DNA from: Aldehydirespirator sp963667505
GTDB taxonomy: Bacteria > Actinomycetota > Acidimicrobiia > Acidimicrobiales > Aldehydirespiratoraceae
NCBI GenBank assembly: GCA_963667505.2
Contig: OY763490.2
Span: forward strand, 3,720,001-3,784,000
Length of the DNA stretch: 64,000 nt
Direction: 5' to 3'
Part shown: piece by piece, positions 16,232 to 25,702 of the stretch
How positions within the stretch are numbered: the stretch's first letter is position 1
Layout: each line of letters opens with the position of its first letter
The notes under the pieces: model-generated
Seen by the model: only the letters and a program-made list of their open reading frames with translations
The model's database searches: none
Told to the model about the DNA's origin: nothing
Position numbers and translations under genes: made by a program

Positions 16232-18051
16232 AACCTTGTCGGGGCCGTTGGGGGGCCTCCGGCTGCGCCGTCGCGGCGAGGATCGGCGACGCCGATCAGA
16301 CGGCCGCGGTCGTTCATCACCATCTGGACGCAGCCCATGTAGAACGAGTACGCGTCCCGGCGGTTGAGCTCGAACCCGGCGCCTTCCAGGGCGGTCAGCA
16401 CGTCGGTCTCCACCCTGGACGCCTCCGCCGAGACCACCCCCTCCAACGAGCAGTGCAGGCGAGGGGCGGCCACCGCTCCCAGCGGCGAGGCTTTCCTGAG
16501 CCGCAGCAGCACCTGCAGGATCGCAGGGGGGATGCGCTCGCTGCCGGGCGAGCCGATGGCCAGCCACGGAGCGTGCTCCTTGAACACGATCGTGGGAGCC
16601 ACATTGGCCCACGGCACCGCGTTGGGGCGCAGGTAGTAGGGGTGCGAGGCGTCGGCGGTCTGGAACGCGTTCATGTAGTTGTTGTAGAGGAACCCGAGCT
16701 CTGGCGAGGCGGCGCACGAGCCGTACACGTTCTCGATCGACTGGGTGAGCGCCACCACGTTGCCCTCCGAGTCCATGACCGACAGATGGGTGGTCTCGCC
16801 GTTGCCGGTCGGCAGGCGTCCGACGGTATGGCCGCTGCCGGTCGCCACGCGAAGGACTCCAGCGCCGTCGTCGTCGGCTGCTGGCGGGTGCCCGACGGCC
16901 TCGCCGTCGTTGTAACTCTCGCCGTCGCTGTTGCCGGTGCCGTCGCTGCCGCTGTTGCTGTTGCCGTTGCCGGTCAGAGTCCGACGGACGGTGTCGCCGT
17001 GTCCGAAGCGCTGCATTATCTGCTGGGCCATCGCCCGGGCGTATCGCCGGCTCAGCATCTGCTTGTCTGACGCCTGCGAGTACAGGTTGGGGTCGAAGGG
17101 TCGGTCCTGGCGGTCGATCAGAGCCAGTCGGATGGTCTCGGCCAGGCACACCGCACCGTCGGGGGTGTCGATGTCGCGGAGGTGGCGGGGCAGGCTCTGG
17201 TGGATGTTGATCATCTCCACCAGAGTCCGGCCGGCGCCGGGCAGCGGCATCGTCAGCAGCCGGTCGCGCCCGAACCGCCCGGCCAGCGGCTGACGCTCGA
17301 TGGGGCGGGGTATCTGGGCCAGGTCGTCGGCCAGCAGGATCCCGTCGTTGGCCTCCATGTCCTCGTGGATCAGGCGGGCCGTCTCCCCCAGGTAGAAGTC
17401 CTCGAAGCCCTCCTGCGCGAGGCGGCGCAGCGTCCGGGCCAGCACCGGCTGCACCAGCGTGGCGCCCGCCCGGTACACCCGGCGACCGTCCACCAGGAAG
17501 AACCGGCTGGCCGACCGGCGCCGCAGATGCCTCAGCTCGCGCCGGGCGAGCCGCTGCTGCAGCACGCTCACCTCGTAGCCCTCCTCGGCCAGCACGATGG
17601 CCGGCTCCAGCACGGTCGCCCAGCCGAGCCGGCCGAACGTCTCCAGCGCGTGGGCGTAGACCGCCACGGAGCTGGGCACCGTGGTGGCCAGGTGCCCGCG
17701 CCGGCGGTCGGCGGCCAGGTTGGCGAACCGCTCTACCAGCGCACGGTTCGGGGCCCGCGACGACCCGTCGAGCGCCACCGTCCGACCCGTTGCGACGTCG
17801 TGGACGAGCATCATGGTCTGGCCGCCGAGACCCGACGCCGCGGGCTCGCACACCCCCAGCGCAAGCGCGGCCGCCACCGCGGCGTCGACCGCGTTGCCGC
17901 CCTGCTGGAGCATCTGCACTCCGGCGGCGGTGGCCGAGTAGTGGGCCGTGCTGACCATGCCGTGCCTGGACGCGGCCACCCGCTGGGGCTCGTGGATGCG
18001 CTTGTCGGTCAACTCCAGCAGTTCGGTGTCGACCCCCTCCGCCCGCGTCAT
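16228..18051 (-). CDS. Gamma-glutamyltransferase / glutathione hydrolase-like
   Basis: 607 aa. N-terminal part has the GGT signature (GMVSTAHYSATAAGVQMLQQGG, NAVDAAVAAALALGV, EPAASGLGG). The autoprocessing nucleophile is T420 in GETTHLSVMDSEGN, followed by a typical small subunit (GNVVALTQSIENVYGS, IGSPGSERIPPAILQVLL). No secretion signal is evident, suggesting a cytoplasmic enzyme. Immediately before T420 lies an insertion of about 60 residues of Gly/Asn/Ser/Asp low complexity (16810-16985). The gene begins 3 bp after the ATP-grasp fusion. Likely hydrolyses or transfers a gamma-glutamyl or related N-acyl group. Confidence 0.9.
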   Translation of the reverse strand: MTRAEGVDTELLELTDKRIHEPQRVAASRHGMVSTAHYSATAAGVQMLQQGGNAVDAAVAAALALGVCEPAASGLGGQTMMLVHDVATGRTVALDGSSRAPNRALVERFANLAADRRRGHLATTVPSSVAVYAHALETFGRLGWATVLEPAIVLAEEGYEVSVLQQRLARRELRHLRRRSASRFFLVDGRRVYRAGATLVQPVLARTLRRLAQEGFEDFYLGETARLIHEDMEANDGILLADDLAQIPRPIERQPLAGRFGRDRLLTMPLPGAGRTLVEMINIHQSLPRHLRDIDTPDGAVCLAETIRLALIDRQDRPFDPNLYSQASDKQMLSRRYARAMAQQIMQRFGHGDTVRRTLTGNGNSNSGSDGTGNSDGESYNDGEAVGHPPAADDDGAGVLRVATGSGHTVGRLPTGNGETTHLSVMDSEGNVVALTQSIENVYGSCAASPELGFLYNNYMNAFQTADASHPYYLRPNAVPWANVAPTIVFKEHAPWLAIGSPGSERIPPAILQVLLRLRKASPLGAVAAPRLHCSLEGVVSAEASRVETDVLTALEGAGFELNRRDAYSFYMGCVQMVMNDRGRLIGVADPRRDGAAGGPPTAPTRL

Positions 18052-18054
18052 GCG

Positions 18055-20205
18055 TCAGCGTTCGAGCCGGCCGATCAGGTACTCGGCGAGCAGCAGTGTG
18101 CGCTGCACCAGGCTGATCCGCTGCACTGCCTCGTCGGGCGTTCCCCGGTCCTTGGTCACCGGAGCCAGGCCGCAGACGACCGCCGTCCCGTCGGGCACCA
18201 GGCCGGCGACCGACGGCCACGACGACGACTCGCACTCCAGCGGGATCTCCCACTTGGCGGCGGCGGCCTCCAGAGCCTCCACCAGAGTCCGGTTGCCCGG
18301 CCGGTCGGCCATCGGCGGCCGGTCGATCTGGCGGTTGAGGCGCCATTTGGGCCCGCCCCGGCCCAGCGCGGCCCGCATCGCGGCCTCGGCCTCGTCGGCC
18401 TGGGCCGCCTCGAGGTACGACATCATCAGCGACGCCTCCACCCGGTGGGGCACGAACATGGGGTGCCGCTCGGTCCGCAGGTCGAGGGCGGCGATGGAGA
18501 TGCGCTTCTTCGGCGAGTTGACCCCGCCGATGGCCTGCAGCTTCTCGCATGTCCAGCCCACCACCGTCCGGCGCCGGCCGATCTGGCTCGGACTGAGCCG
18601 GTCGCCCTCGACGACCAGCTCGTAGCGGCGGCTGCCCCGCCGCTGGGTGAGGATGCCGTTGCCCACGGTGCCCGGTCGGCAGACCAGCACCTCCGAAGCC
18701 CGGCCCGCGGCCCGCTCGATCAGCGTCCGGCTCTGGGCGGCGTCGCGGCCCTCGTCGGCGTACAGCAGCACGCCGAGCGGCAGCCGCCGAAGGCTGCGGA
18801 TGCTCCTCAACGAGCGCAGCGCGTACTCCAGCATCACCAGCGGCGCCCGGGAGCGCCCCACGCCCTCGCCGTGCAGCCACTCCGGGTCTTGGCGGTATCC
18901 CTGGCGCACCGAGTCGCCGGTGGCGGGCACGTCGAGGTGCGCCAGCAGCAGCACGCCGCCGTCGAAGCCTCGGGTCGTCTCCCACATGTAGGCCTCGGGC
19001 TCGTCGGTGAACTCCGGCACCGGACGCAGCCCCACGTCGTCGAAGATCCGTCCGGCTCGCTCCGCGGCCCGCGACAGTCCCAGCGAGTCGTCGGTCCGGC
19101 TCGACACCTCCACCCATCGCTTTAGCGAGCGCTCCATGCGGTCGCGGCGCTGGGTGATGAACTGGAAGGCCCGCTCCGACGGGTCGGCGGACTTGGCGCT
19201 CACCGGCGGCGGCTGCGGCGTGCCGAAGTAGCGGGCGCTGGCCACCTCCACCAGCCGGTTGACGAACGCCGCGAAGTCCATGCCCACATGGGCCGCGCCC
19301 ACCAGGTACGACCCGTGCTCGCCCAGGCTGGGCAGGCTGTTGGCCTCCAGCACGTAGAGGTTGTCGTCGGGGTCGAGGCGCATGTCCACCCGGGCGCAGT
19401 CGGAGAGGCCCAGAGCGGTGAACGAGCGCACCGCGATCTGCTGGGCCTGCTCGGTGAGCTCCTCCGAGATCGGCGCCGGGCAGACCGGCTGGATGGTGCG
19501 TCCGCTGCGGCCGGTCTTGTCCTCGTAGGTGTAGATCTGAGGCCCGTCGCCGAAGCTCAGCAGCACCGGCGGGAACGGCTCGGGGGGAGCGTTGCCGAGC
19601 AGCCCCACGTTCACCTCGCGGCCCTCGATGTACTGCTCGGCCAGCACCGGCTGGCTGAACCGGTCGAAGATGACCTGGGCGGCCGCCCGCAACTCGGCCT
19701 CGTCGTGGGCCACCGCCAAGCCGAAGGACACGGCCTCGTTCTTGGGCTTGACCACCATCGGATATGGCAGGTTGGCGGCGACCGGCGCGTCGGGCGTGTC
19801 CAGCACGGCGAAGTCAGGGGTGGGGATGCCGTTCTGGCGCAGGATCATCTTGGTGACGACCTTGTCGAGCGCCAGCGAGTGGCCCAGCGGCCCGGACGCC
19901 ACGTACGGGATGCCGATCATCTCGAGGATGCTGGGCACATGGGTGTAGCGGGCCTGCCCCTGCAGGCCGTAGGAGACGTTGAACACCATCCCCGGCCGCT
20001 CGCCGGCCACGACCCGGGGCATGAACGACTCCAGCTTCGGGATCAGCTCCTTGTCGGCCTCCATGGCCGTCACCTGGTGGCCTCCGCCGCGCAGAGCGTC
20101 GGTGAGCCGCTTGATTGTCTTGAGGCCGATCTTCTCCTGGTTGGGCATGCCGAACAGGTTGATGACGTTCTGGCTGTCCCGGTTGTACACAACGGCGACC
20201 CTCAT
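18055..20205 (-). CDS. ATP-grasp (D-Ala-D-Ala ligase-like) fused to a degenerate M20-peptidase-like domain
   Basis: 716 aa. Residues 1-335: Ddl-type pre-ATP-grasp and ATP-grasp (MRVAVVYNRDSQ; LPYPMVVKPKNEAVSFGL; LAEQYIEGREVNVGLLG; RVDMRLDPDDNLYVLEANSLPSL, with Asp and Asn metal ligands). Residues about 375-716 resemble M20 metallopeptidases: LLLAHLDVPA (HxD kept), HGEGVGRSRAPLV where GRGxxDxK is expected (bridging Asp missing), YADEGRD for DEE, and RGTPDE where a His normally precedes TPD. So ligation looks intact while the peptidase half may be inactive or altered. First gene of a three-gene operon with GGT and N-formylglutamate amidohydrolase; product unknown. Confidence 0.8.
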   Translation of the reverse strand: MRVAVVYNRDSQNVINLFGMPNQEKIGLKTIKRLTDALRGGGHQVTAMEADKELIPKLESFMPRVVAGERPGMVFNVSYGLQGQARYTHVPSILEMIGIPYVASGPLGHSLALDKVVTKMILRQNGIPTPDFAVLDTPDAPVAANLPYPMVVKPKNEAVSFGLAVAHDEAELRAAAQVIFDRFSQPVLAEQYIEGREVNVGLLGNAPPEPFPPVLLSFGDGPQIYTYEDKTGRSGRTIQPVCPAPISEELTEQAQQIAVRSFTALGLSDCARVDMRLDPDDNLYVLEANSLPSLGEHGSYLVGAAHVGMDFAAFVNRLVEVASARYFGTPQPPPVSAKSADPSERAFQFITQRRDRMERSLKRWVEVSSRTDDSLGLSRAAERAGRIFDDVGLRPVPEFTDEPEAYMWETTRGFDGGVLLLAHLDVPATGDSVRQGYRQDPEWLHGEGVGRSRAPLVMLEYALRSLRSIRSLRRLPLGVLLYADEGRDAAQSRTLIERAAGRASEVLVCRPGTVGNGILTQRRGSRRYELVVEGDRLSPSQIGRRRTVVGWTCEKLQAIGGVNSPKKRISIAALDLRTERHPMFVPHRVEASLMMSYLEAAQADEAEAAMRAALGRGGPKWRLNRQIDRPPMADRPGNRTLVEALEAAAAKWEIPLECESSSWPSVAGLVPDGTAVVCGLAPVTKDRGTPDEAVQRISLVQRTLLLAEYLIGRLER

Positions 20206-20336
20206 GTCGGCGAATCTACCGCCGGCTCAAGGGCGCGCTGTTCGGCGGCGTCGGGCGGCGCCCGCGCCCATGGCCGGGAGTCCCGCGGCCCTCGCCGAGG
20301 GAAGGCGCCCGCGGGGCGGCGATAGCATGACCGCCG

Positions 20337-22235
20337 GTGGAGTCGTGCACGCTGGTCGCTGAGGGGCAGAGCGCCAGAGCCGCCGCCGTCGCGGCTCACG
20401 GCACGCTGAGAGCCGCCGTCGACGCCGGCGCGATCCCGGCGACGGCCACCGCCTCGCTGGCTGAACTGGTGGTTCTCGGACTGCTCGAACAGGATGTTCG
20501 CACCTATGTCGGGGTGCTGGGCCACGGCTCCACCACCCTCGGTGAGGTTCTCAGGATCTACGAGGCGGCGGGCGCGGTGCGCTTCGCGGCGGTGCGCCAC
20601 GAGACCGAGGCCGCTCACGCGGCCAGCGCGCTGCGCATCGCCACCGGTCGGCGGGCTGCGGTGGTCACGTCGATCGGCCCGGGCGCGCTGCACGCCTTCG
20701 CCGGGTCGCTCACGGCCGCGCTGAACGGAGTCGGCGTCTGGCACATCTACGGCGACGCCACCACCGAGGCCGAGGGCCCCAACATGCAGGACCTCCCCGG
20801 ATCGGCGCAGTCCGGGTGGCAAGAGCTGACATCGACAATGGGAGGCAGCTACAGCCTCCACACTCCCCAAGCCGTCACCCACGCCCTGCAGCAGGGGGCC
20901 GCGGTCGTCGACCATCCCTACCGGGCCGGGCCGTTCTTCCTGCTGTTGCCGCTCAACACCCAGCCTGAGATAGTCGCCGACTTCAACCTGCGCCGACTGC
21001 CGCGCGGCGGCGGGATCCGGTTGGGGGCGGCCGAGCCGGCCAGGATCTCCTCGGCGGCGCGCCTGCTCAAAGCGGCGCAGCGAGTCGTGGTCAAGGTGGG
21101 CGGCGGCGGCCGCTCGCTCGGCCCGGTTCTGGAGCGGTTCCTGCAAGCGGTGGACGGGGTGGCGGTGCTGTCCCCGAACTCGGTTGGCGCCCTCGGTGCC
21201 GACAACCCCCGCAACATGTGCGTCGGCGGGTCCAAGGGGTCCATCTCAGGGAACTTCGCCATGGAGCATGCCGACACCCTGGTCGTCCTCGGAGCCCGGG
21301 CGGTGTGCCAGTCGGACTGCTCCCGCACCGGATACCCCAACGTCCGCGAGGTCGTGAACGTCAACGCCGACCCGGCGACGGCGACGCACTACGCCAACAC
21401 GATCGCGCTGGCGGGTGATCTGGAGCGCACCCTCGAGGCCTTGTGCGGCGAGATCGACCGTCTGGGGGACGGGAGCCAGGCCCGCGACGACCGCGCCGCG
21501 GCGTGGCTCGCGGACTGCGCGGCGGCCCGCGCCGAATGGGAGGTCTATCTCAAGGCCCGGACCGACCCGGTGCTGCTGAAGGACCCCCGCTGGGACCAGC
21601 CGGTGCTGTCGCAGGCCGCCGCGCTGCGCGTCATCGAGGACTGGGCGGTCCGCCACGGCGCCTTCCGCTGGTTCGACGCTGGAGACGTCCAGGCCACCGC
21701 CTTCCAGGTGAGCCGCGACGCCTCGCCCGATCTGAGCTTCACCGACGGCGGCGCCAGCTACATGGGGTTCGGGACGTCGGCCCTTCTGGCTACCGCCCTC
21801 AGCCCCGAAGCGCCGTACTCGCTGTCGGTGGTCGGCGACGGCTCCTTCCTGATGAACCCCCAGGCGCTGGTGGACGGCGTGGTACACGGCGCCCGCGGCG
21901 CGGTGGTGGTGCTCGACAATCGCAGGATGGGGGCGATCTCCGGATTGCAGGAGGCCCAGTACGGCCAGGCCTACGCCACTTACGACGACGCGGCCGTCGA
22001 CTACGTGCAGCTGGCGTCGTCGATCGAGGGCGTGGAGGCCGCGTCGGGGGCGGGCGGCGCCGAGCAGCTCGTCGCCGCGCTGGACCGGGTCTTCGACCAC
22101 AAGGGCGTGGGGCTGGTGCACGTTCCGGTGTACTACGGCGACGACCCGCTGGGGTCTGTCGAGGCCTTCGGACGCTGGAACGTCGGGAGTTGGGTGGCGG
22201 AGACGCAGCGGTTGCGGCACCGCACGAGCCTGTGA
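20337..22235 (+). CDS. Thiamine-diphosphate enzyme, IolD-like (acetolactate-synthase fold)
   Basis: 632 aa, GTG start. N-terminal pyrimidine domain contains the catalytic Glu region (AVRHETEAAHAASAL, about residues 84-98); central domain about 215-340; C-terminal PP domain has GDGSFLMNPQALVDGVVHGARGAVVVLDN, the GDG...N ThDP/Mg motif. Overall it is closest to IolD, which opens a cyclic dione in myo-inositol catabolism, rather than to biosynthetic acetolactate synthase. Head of a carbohydrate cluster; its TGA overlaps the GTG start of the next gene. Divergent from the ATP-grasp gene by 131 bp. Confidence 0.82.
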   Translation: MESCTLVAEGQSARAAAVAAHGTLRAAVDAGAIPATATASLAELVVLGLLEQDVRTYVGVLGHGSTTLGEVLRIYEAAGAVRFAAVRHETEAAHAASALRIATGRRAAVVTSIGPGALHAFAGSLTAALNGVGVWHIYGDATTEAEGPNMQDLPGSAQSGWQELTSTMGGSYSLHTPQAVTHALQQGAAVVDHPYRAGPFFLLLPLNTQPEIVADFNLRRLPRGGGIRLGAAEPARISSAARLLKAAQRVVVKVGGGGRSLGPVLERFLQAVDGVAVLSPNSVGALGADNPRNMCVGGSKGSISGNFAMEHADTLVVLGARAVCQSDCSRTGYPNVREVVNVNADPATATHYANTIALAGDLERTLEALCGEIDRLGDGSQARDDRAAAWLADCAAARAEWEVYLKARTDPVLLKDPRWDQPVLSQAAALRVIEDWAVRHGAFRWFDAGDVQATAFQVSRDASPDLSFTDGGASYMGFGTSALLATALSPEAPYSLSVVGDGSFLMNPQALVDGVVHGARGAVVVLDNRRMGAISGLQEAQYGQAYATYDDAAVDYVQLASSIEGVEAASGAGGAEQLVAALDRVFDHKGVGLVHVPVYYGDDPLGSVEAFGRWNVGSWVAETQRLRHRTSL

Positions 22236-23954
22236 CGCCGACGCCTCCCGCGGCCGCGGGGGGCGGCATCAATCAGGGCCCGACCTCCTACGGCGATCCC
22301 GGGTTCAGCCGTTTCGTCCGCGCCGCGTTCTTGGCGGCAGCCGGCTACGACGACGCCGACACCGATCGCCCCATCATCGGCGTGGCCCATTCGATCAGCG
22401 ACTTCACACCGTGCCACCGCGAGATGCCCGGCCTGCTCGACGCGGCCTGCCGAGGAGTGGCCCAGGCGGGTGGCCTGCCCATGGCCTTCCCGACCGCCTC
22501 TCTGGGAGAGGTCTTCCTCGACCCGACCAGCATGATGTTCCGCAACCTGCTCGCCCTCGAAGTCGAAGAGCTCGTGCGGGCCCAGCCCATGGACGCGGCG
22601 CTGCTGCTGGGCGGCTGCGACAAGACCGTCCCCGGCCAGTTGATGGGCGCCATCTCGGCGGGCCGCCCGATGCTGGAGGTCGTCGCCGGACCGATGATCG
22701 CGTCGCGCTGGCAGGGCGAGCGCATCGGCGCATGCACCGACTGCCGTCGGCTGTGGGCGGGTCACCGCGCCGGCGAGGTGAGCGAGGCCGAGATCCAGGC
22801 GGCTTCGAACGTGCTCGCCCCGACCGGCGGCACATGCATGGTCATGGGGACCGCCTCGACGATGGCCATCATGGCCGAAGTGCTCGGTCTCGCCGTGCCG
22901 GGATCGGCCACCGCGCCCGCGCCCAGCGGGGATCGCCTTCGGGTCGCCACCCGTTCGGGGCGCAGGATCGTGGAGATGGCCGGCGAGGCGCTGACCCCTC
23001 AGCGCATCCTCACCAAGCCCAGCTTCCTCAACGCCGCGACAGTGCTGGGAGCGGTGGGCGGCTCCACCAATGCGGTGGTCCACCTGCTGGCTCTGGCCGG
23101 CCGGGCCGGCGTCGATCTGTCGCTGGCCGAACTGGGCGAAGCGGCCTCGTCGGTTCCGGTGATCGTCGACTGCAAGCCCACCGGAACGGGCTTCCTCGAC
23201 GACCTGCACGACGCAGGCGGCGTGCCCGCCCTGCTCATCGAGCTGGCCCCCAGGCTCGACCTCGATGCAACCACCGCCCTCGGATGCAGCCTCGGTGCGT
23301 TGCTGGAGGATGCCAGCGGCTCACCGGGGCCGGGCCGGGCTTCGGCGCTGCGCCCGCTGCACGATCCGGTGTCGGCCGGGCCCAGCCTGGTGGCGCTGTT
23401 CGGGTCGCTGGCCCCCGACGGAGCGGTCCTCAAGGCCGGCGCGGCCACGCCCGGCCTGCTCTCGCACCGCGGCCCGGCGGTGGTGTTCGACGGCGTGGAC
23501 GACATGCAGGCCCGCATCGACCGCGTCGAGGCGACCGCCGACTCGGTGCTGGTGCTGCGGGGATGCGGCCCGGCCGCAGCGGGAATGCCCGAGGCGGGCG
23601 CCATCCCGATTCCGAGGAGGCTGGCCGCGGCGGGCGTGGCCGACATGGTCCGCGTCTCCGACGCCCGCATGAGCGGCACCGCCTTCGGCACGGTCGTTCT
23701 GCACGTCGCGCCCGAGAGCCCGCTGGGGCCGCTGGGCCTGGTCCGAAGACGGCGACCTCGTCGAGCTCGACGCCCCCGCCCGACGCTTGGACCTGCTGGT
23801 CGACGGCGCCGTGCTCCGACAACGCCGAGTGGAGGCCTCCCACCGTGAGAGCCGGCACCGTGACGCAGAATCCACCCGCTGGCGCACTCTGCAGTCGCGC
23901 CTGATCACCCAAGCCGATCAAGGTGCCGACATCGACGTGAGGCGGCTCGACTGA
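22232..23954 (+). pseudogene. IlvD/Edd-family dehydratase with a C-terminal single-base frameshift
   Basis: GTG 22232 overlaps the upstream stop (GTGA). The frame gives an IlvD/Edd protein: iron-sulfur Cys regions SDFTPCH, LLLGGCDKTVPGQLMGA and ACTDCRR, then GGSTNAVVHLLALA and RVSDARMSGTAFGTVVLHVAPE. After GPLGLV (23741-23743) the frame runs into Arg-rich sequence and stops at 23848. Removing one C at about 23743-23744 restores EDGDLVELDAPARRLDLLVD and extends the protein to TGA 23952-23954, the normal family length of about 570 aa. Either a consensus error or a recent mutation. Such enzymes dehydrate sugar acids; here probably in the sugar/polyol pathway. Confidence 0.85.
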
Positions 23955-23994
23955 CCAGGCCGCACACCGGCGCGTTGATCATCTCGCAATGCTG

Positions 23995-24071
23995 TTGACT
24001 ATTTGTCATCGCTTGATAAGGTCCGCGACGCGCTGGCAGAAGCCGCGCTGTATTCGAACGAACCCAGGAGG
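23995..24071 (+). promoter_or_regulatory. Probable promoter/operator and ribosome-binding site of the sugar-binding protein gene
   Basis: A TTGACT -35-like box (23995-24000) overlaps a palindrome TGAC-TATTT-GTCA (23996-24008) in an AT-richer patch; GATAAG-like sequence follows at 24015-24020 but the spacing is not ideal for a -10. AGGAGG at 24066-24071 precedes ATG 24080. The palindrome is a candidate site for the IclR regulator encoded at 28608. Confidence 0.45.
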
Positions 24072-24079
24072 GTAGGTAC

Positions 24080-25444
24080 ATGAGGATTCGCACGAAGACG
24101 CGCTGGAGCTGGCTGCTGCCGGTTCTGGCTGTGCTCGCGATGGTCGCCGCGGCCTGCGGTGACGACGACGAGCCAGAGGCCCAACCGGCCCAGACAACCA
24201 CGACGGAGGCACCCGCAACCACGGAGGCGCCCGAGGAGGCTCCTGCCGCCACCGACGAAGAGACGATGAGCTTGGGCGAGGTGTCGGTGGGGCACTATTA
24301 CGGCTCCGACCTCGGCCAGCAGGGCATCCTCGACGTCAACGCCAGCTGGGCCGACGGCGACGCGGTGGTCAGCCCGATCGAGCATGAGGCCTTCAAGGAT
24401 CAGATCCTGATCGCCCTGGCCGGCGGCGAGCCGCCCGACGTCTTCTCGTACTGGGCCGGCGCCCGGACCCAGTCCGTCTACGACAACGGCCACCTGCAGC
24501 CGATCACCGCGGCCTTCGACGAGGCCGACGTCTGGAACAACTTCCCCAAGGCTCTGGTGGACGCAGGCGTCTACGGCGGCGAACCGCACCTGCTGCCGTT
24601 CGGATTCCATTACGTGGCCTTCTTCTACAACCCCCATGTGATGGCCGACGCCGGAATCACCGAGATGCCGACCACCGGCGAAGAGCTGTACGCCGCGGCG
24701 GAGCAGATCGCCGCCACTGGAGTCAAGCCCTTCGCGCTGGGCTCGCAGTTCCGCTGGCCCGCGCAGTTCTGGTTCGACTTCCTCATCCTGCGCACCGCCG
24801 GCCCCGACTACCGGGCCCAGCTGATGTCGGGCGAGGCCTCCTACGAGGACGACGAGGTCATGCACGCGCTCGAGCTGTGGAAGGACATGGTGGACGCCGG
24901 CTTCTTCGTCGACGACGCCAACGCCTACGACTGGACCGACGCCGCCGACCAGGTGGCCAACGGAGAGGCCGCGATGACGTTGATGGGCACTTGGATCACC
25001 GGCTACTGGAACGGCGTCGGGCTTGAGCCGGTCACCGACTACGACTTCTTCAACTTCCCGGTGATGGACCCCTCCATCGAGAACGCGGCCCTCGGACCCA
25101 TCGACGGCTGGGCCGTGCCCGCCGACGCGGCCAATCCCGAGGGTGCCATGTCGCTGTTGGTGCACTACGCCCAGCCCGGCAACCAGCTCACATGGGCATT
25201 GGAGCAGGGCGCGCTGCCGCCGAACGCCAACGCCGATACCACCCAGCTCAACCCGGTCATGGCCAAGGCGTTGGAGGAGGTCGGCAAGGCCGACTCCTAC
25301 TCCTTCAACTACGACTTGGCCACACCGCCGCCGGTGGCGGAAGTCGGTCTGGACATGTTCCAGGCCTTCATGGACGACCCGTCGAACTACGCCGACATCC
25401 TGGCCGGCGCCCAAGCCGACGCGGCAGCCGCGTTCGCGGGCTAG
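24080..25444 (+). CDS. Sugar ABC importer substrate-binding lipoprotein (family 1 extracellular binding protein)
   Basis: 454 aa. Signal peptide and lipobox (LAVLAMVAAACGDDD), a Thr/Glu-rich linker, then a CUT1-type sugar-binding fold (HEAFKDQILIALAGGEPPDVFSYWAG; FHYVAFFYNPHVMADAGI; ALGSQFRWPAQFWFDFL; GEAAMTLMGTWITGYW). Followed by two permease genes but no ATPase gene, so a shared MsmK/UgpC-type ATPase elsewhere is likely needed. Context (kinase, polyol-phosphate dehydrogenase, IolD-like enzyme) suggests a polyol, sugar or cyclitol ligand. Confidence 0.92.
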   Translation: MRIRTKTRWSWLLPVLAVLAMVAAACGDDDEPEAQPAQTTTTEAPATTEAPEEAPAATDEETMSLGEVSVGHYYGSDLGQQGILDVNASWADGDAVVSPIEHEAFKDQILIALAGGEPPDVFSYWAGARTQSVYDNGHLQPITAAFDEADVWNNFPKALVDAGVYGGEPHLLPFGFHYVAFFYNPHVMADAGITEMPTTGEELYAAAEQIAATGVKPFALGSQFRWPAQFWFDFLILRTAGPDYRAQLMSGEASYEDDEVMHALELWKDMVDAGFFVDDANAYDWTDAADQVANGEAAMTLMGTWITGYWNGVGLEPVTDYDFFNFPVMDPSIENAALGPIDGWAVPADAANPEGAMSLLVHYAQPGNQLTWALEQGALPPNANADTTQLNPVMAKALEEVGKADSYSFNYDLATPPPVAEVGLDMFQAFMDDPSNYADILAGAQADAAAAFAG

Positions 25445-25471
25445 CGGACCTCGGAGCCCTAGTTCGGACCA

Positions 25472-25531
25472 TTCAGCCCCTCCTGCGGCGCCGGGCCCCT
25501 CGCTGAGGCCCGGCGCCGCCTAGGGGCTGAA
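25472..25531 (+). terminator. Large GC-rich hairpin between binding-protein and permease genes
   Basis: Outer stem TTCAGCCCCT (25472-25481) pairs perfectly with AGGGGCTGAA (25522-25531); inner 11-bp stem GGCGCCGGGCC (25487-25497) pairs with GGCCCGGCGCC (25507-25517) around a 9-nt loop. No U-run follows, so it is more likely an attenuating or 3'-stabilising structure than a full terminator. In ABC operons such hairpins keep binding-protein mRNA more abundant than permease mRNA. Confidence 0.8.
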
Positions 25532-25600
25532 CGTGCTGAACGTGATTACCCAGCCTTCGCCATTGGACATCGGGCGGGCGCATGTCGAAAGGCGGCGCGC

Positions 25601-25702
25601 TTGAAGCCGACCACGCGTTCGGTCCTTGCCTTCACGGGGGCGCGATTCGGGAGGCCGCACACTTGAAGCCGACCACGCGTTGGGCCCTAGTCTTCATGGG
25701 GC
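25601..25702 (+). repeat. Duplicated translation start region of the sugar permease gene
   Basis: Copy 1 (25601-25640) and copy 2 (25663-25702) share ttgaagccgaccacgcgtt and are about 85 percent identical over 40 bp, offset 62 bp. Copy 2 is the functional start (TTG 25663). Copy 1, read from its own TTG, gives a 21-codon peptide that begins like the permease (KPTTR) and then stops. Confidence 0.9.

Noticed and set aside
16232..19117. Open frame extending the N-formylglutamate amidohydrolase upstream by 960 codons
   Set aside because: Arg/Pro/Gly-rich shadow of the GGT and ATP-grasp genes; the amidohydrolase fold starts exactly at ATG 16231.
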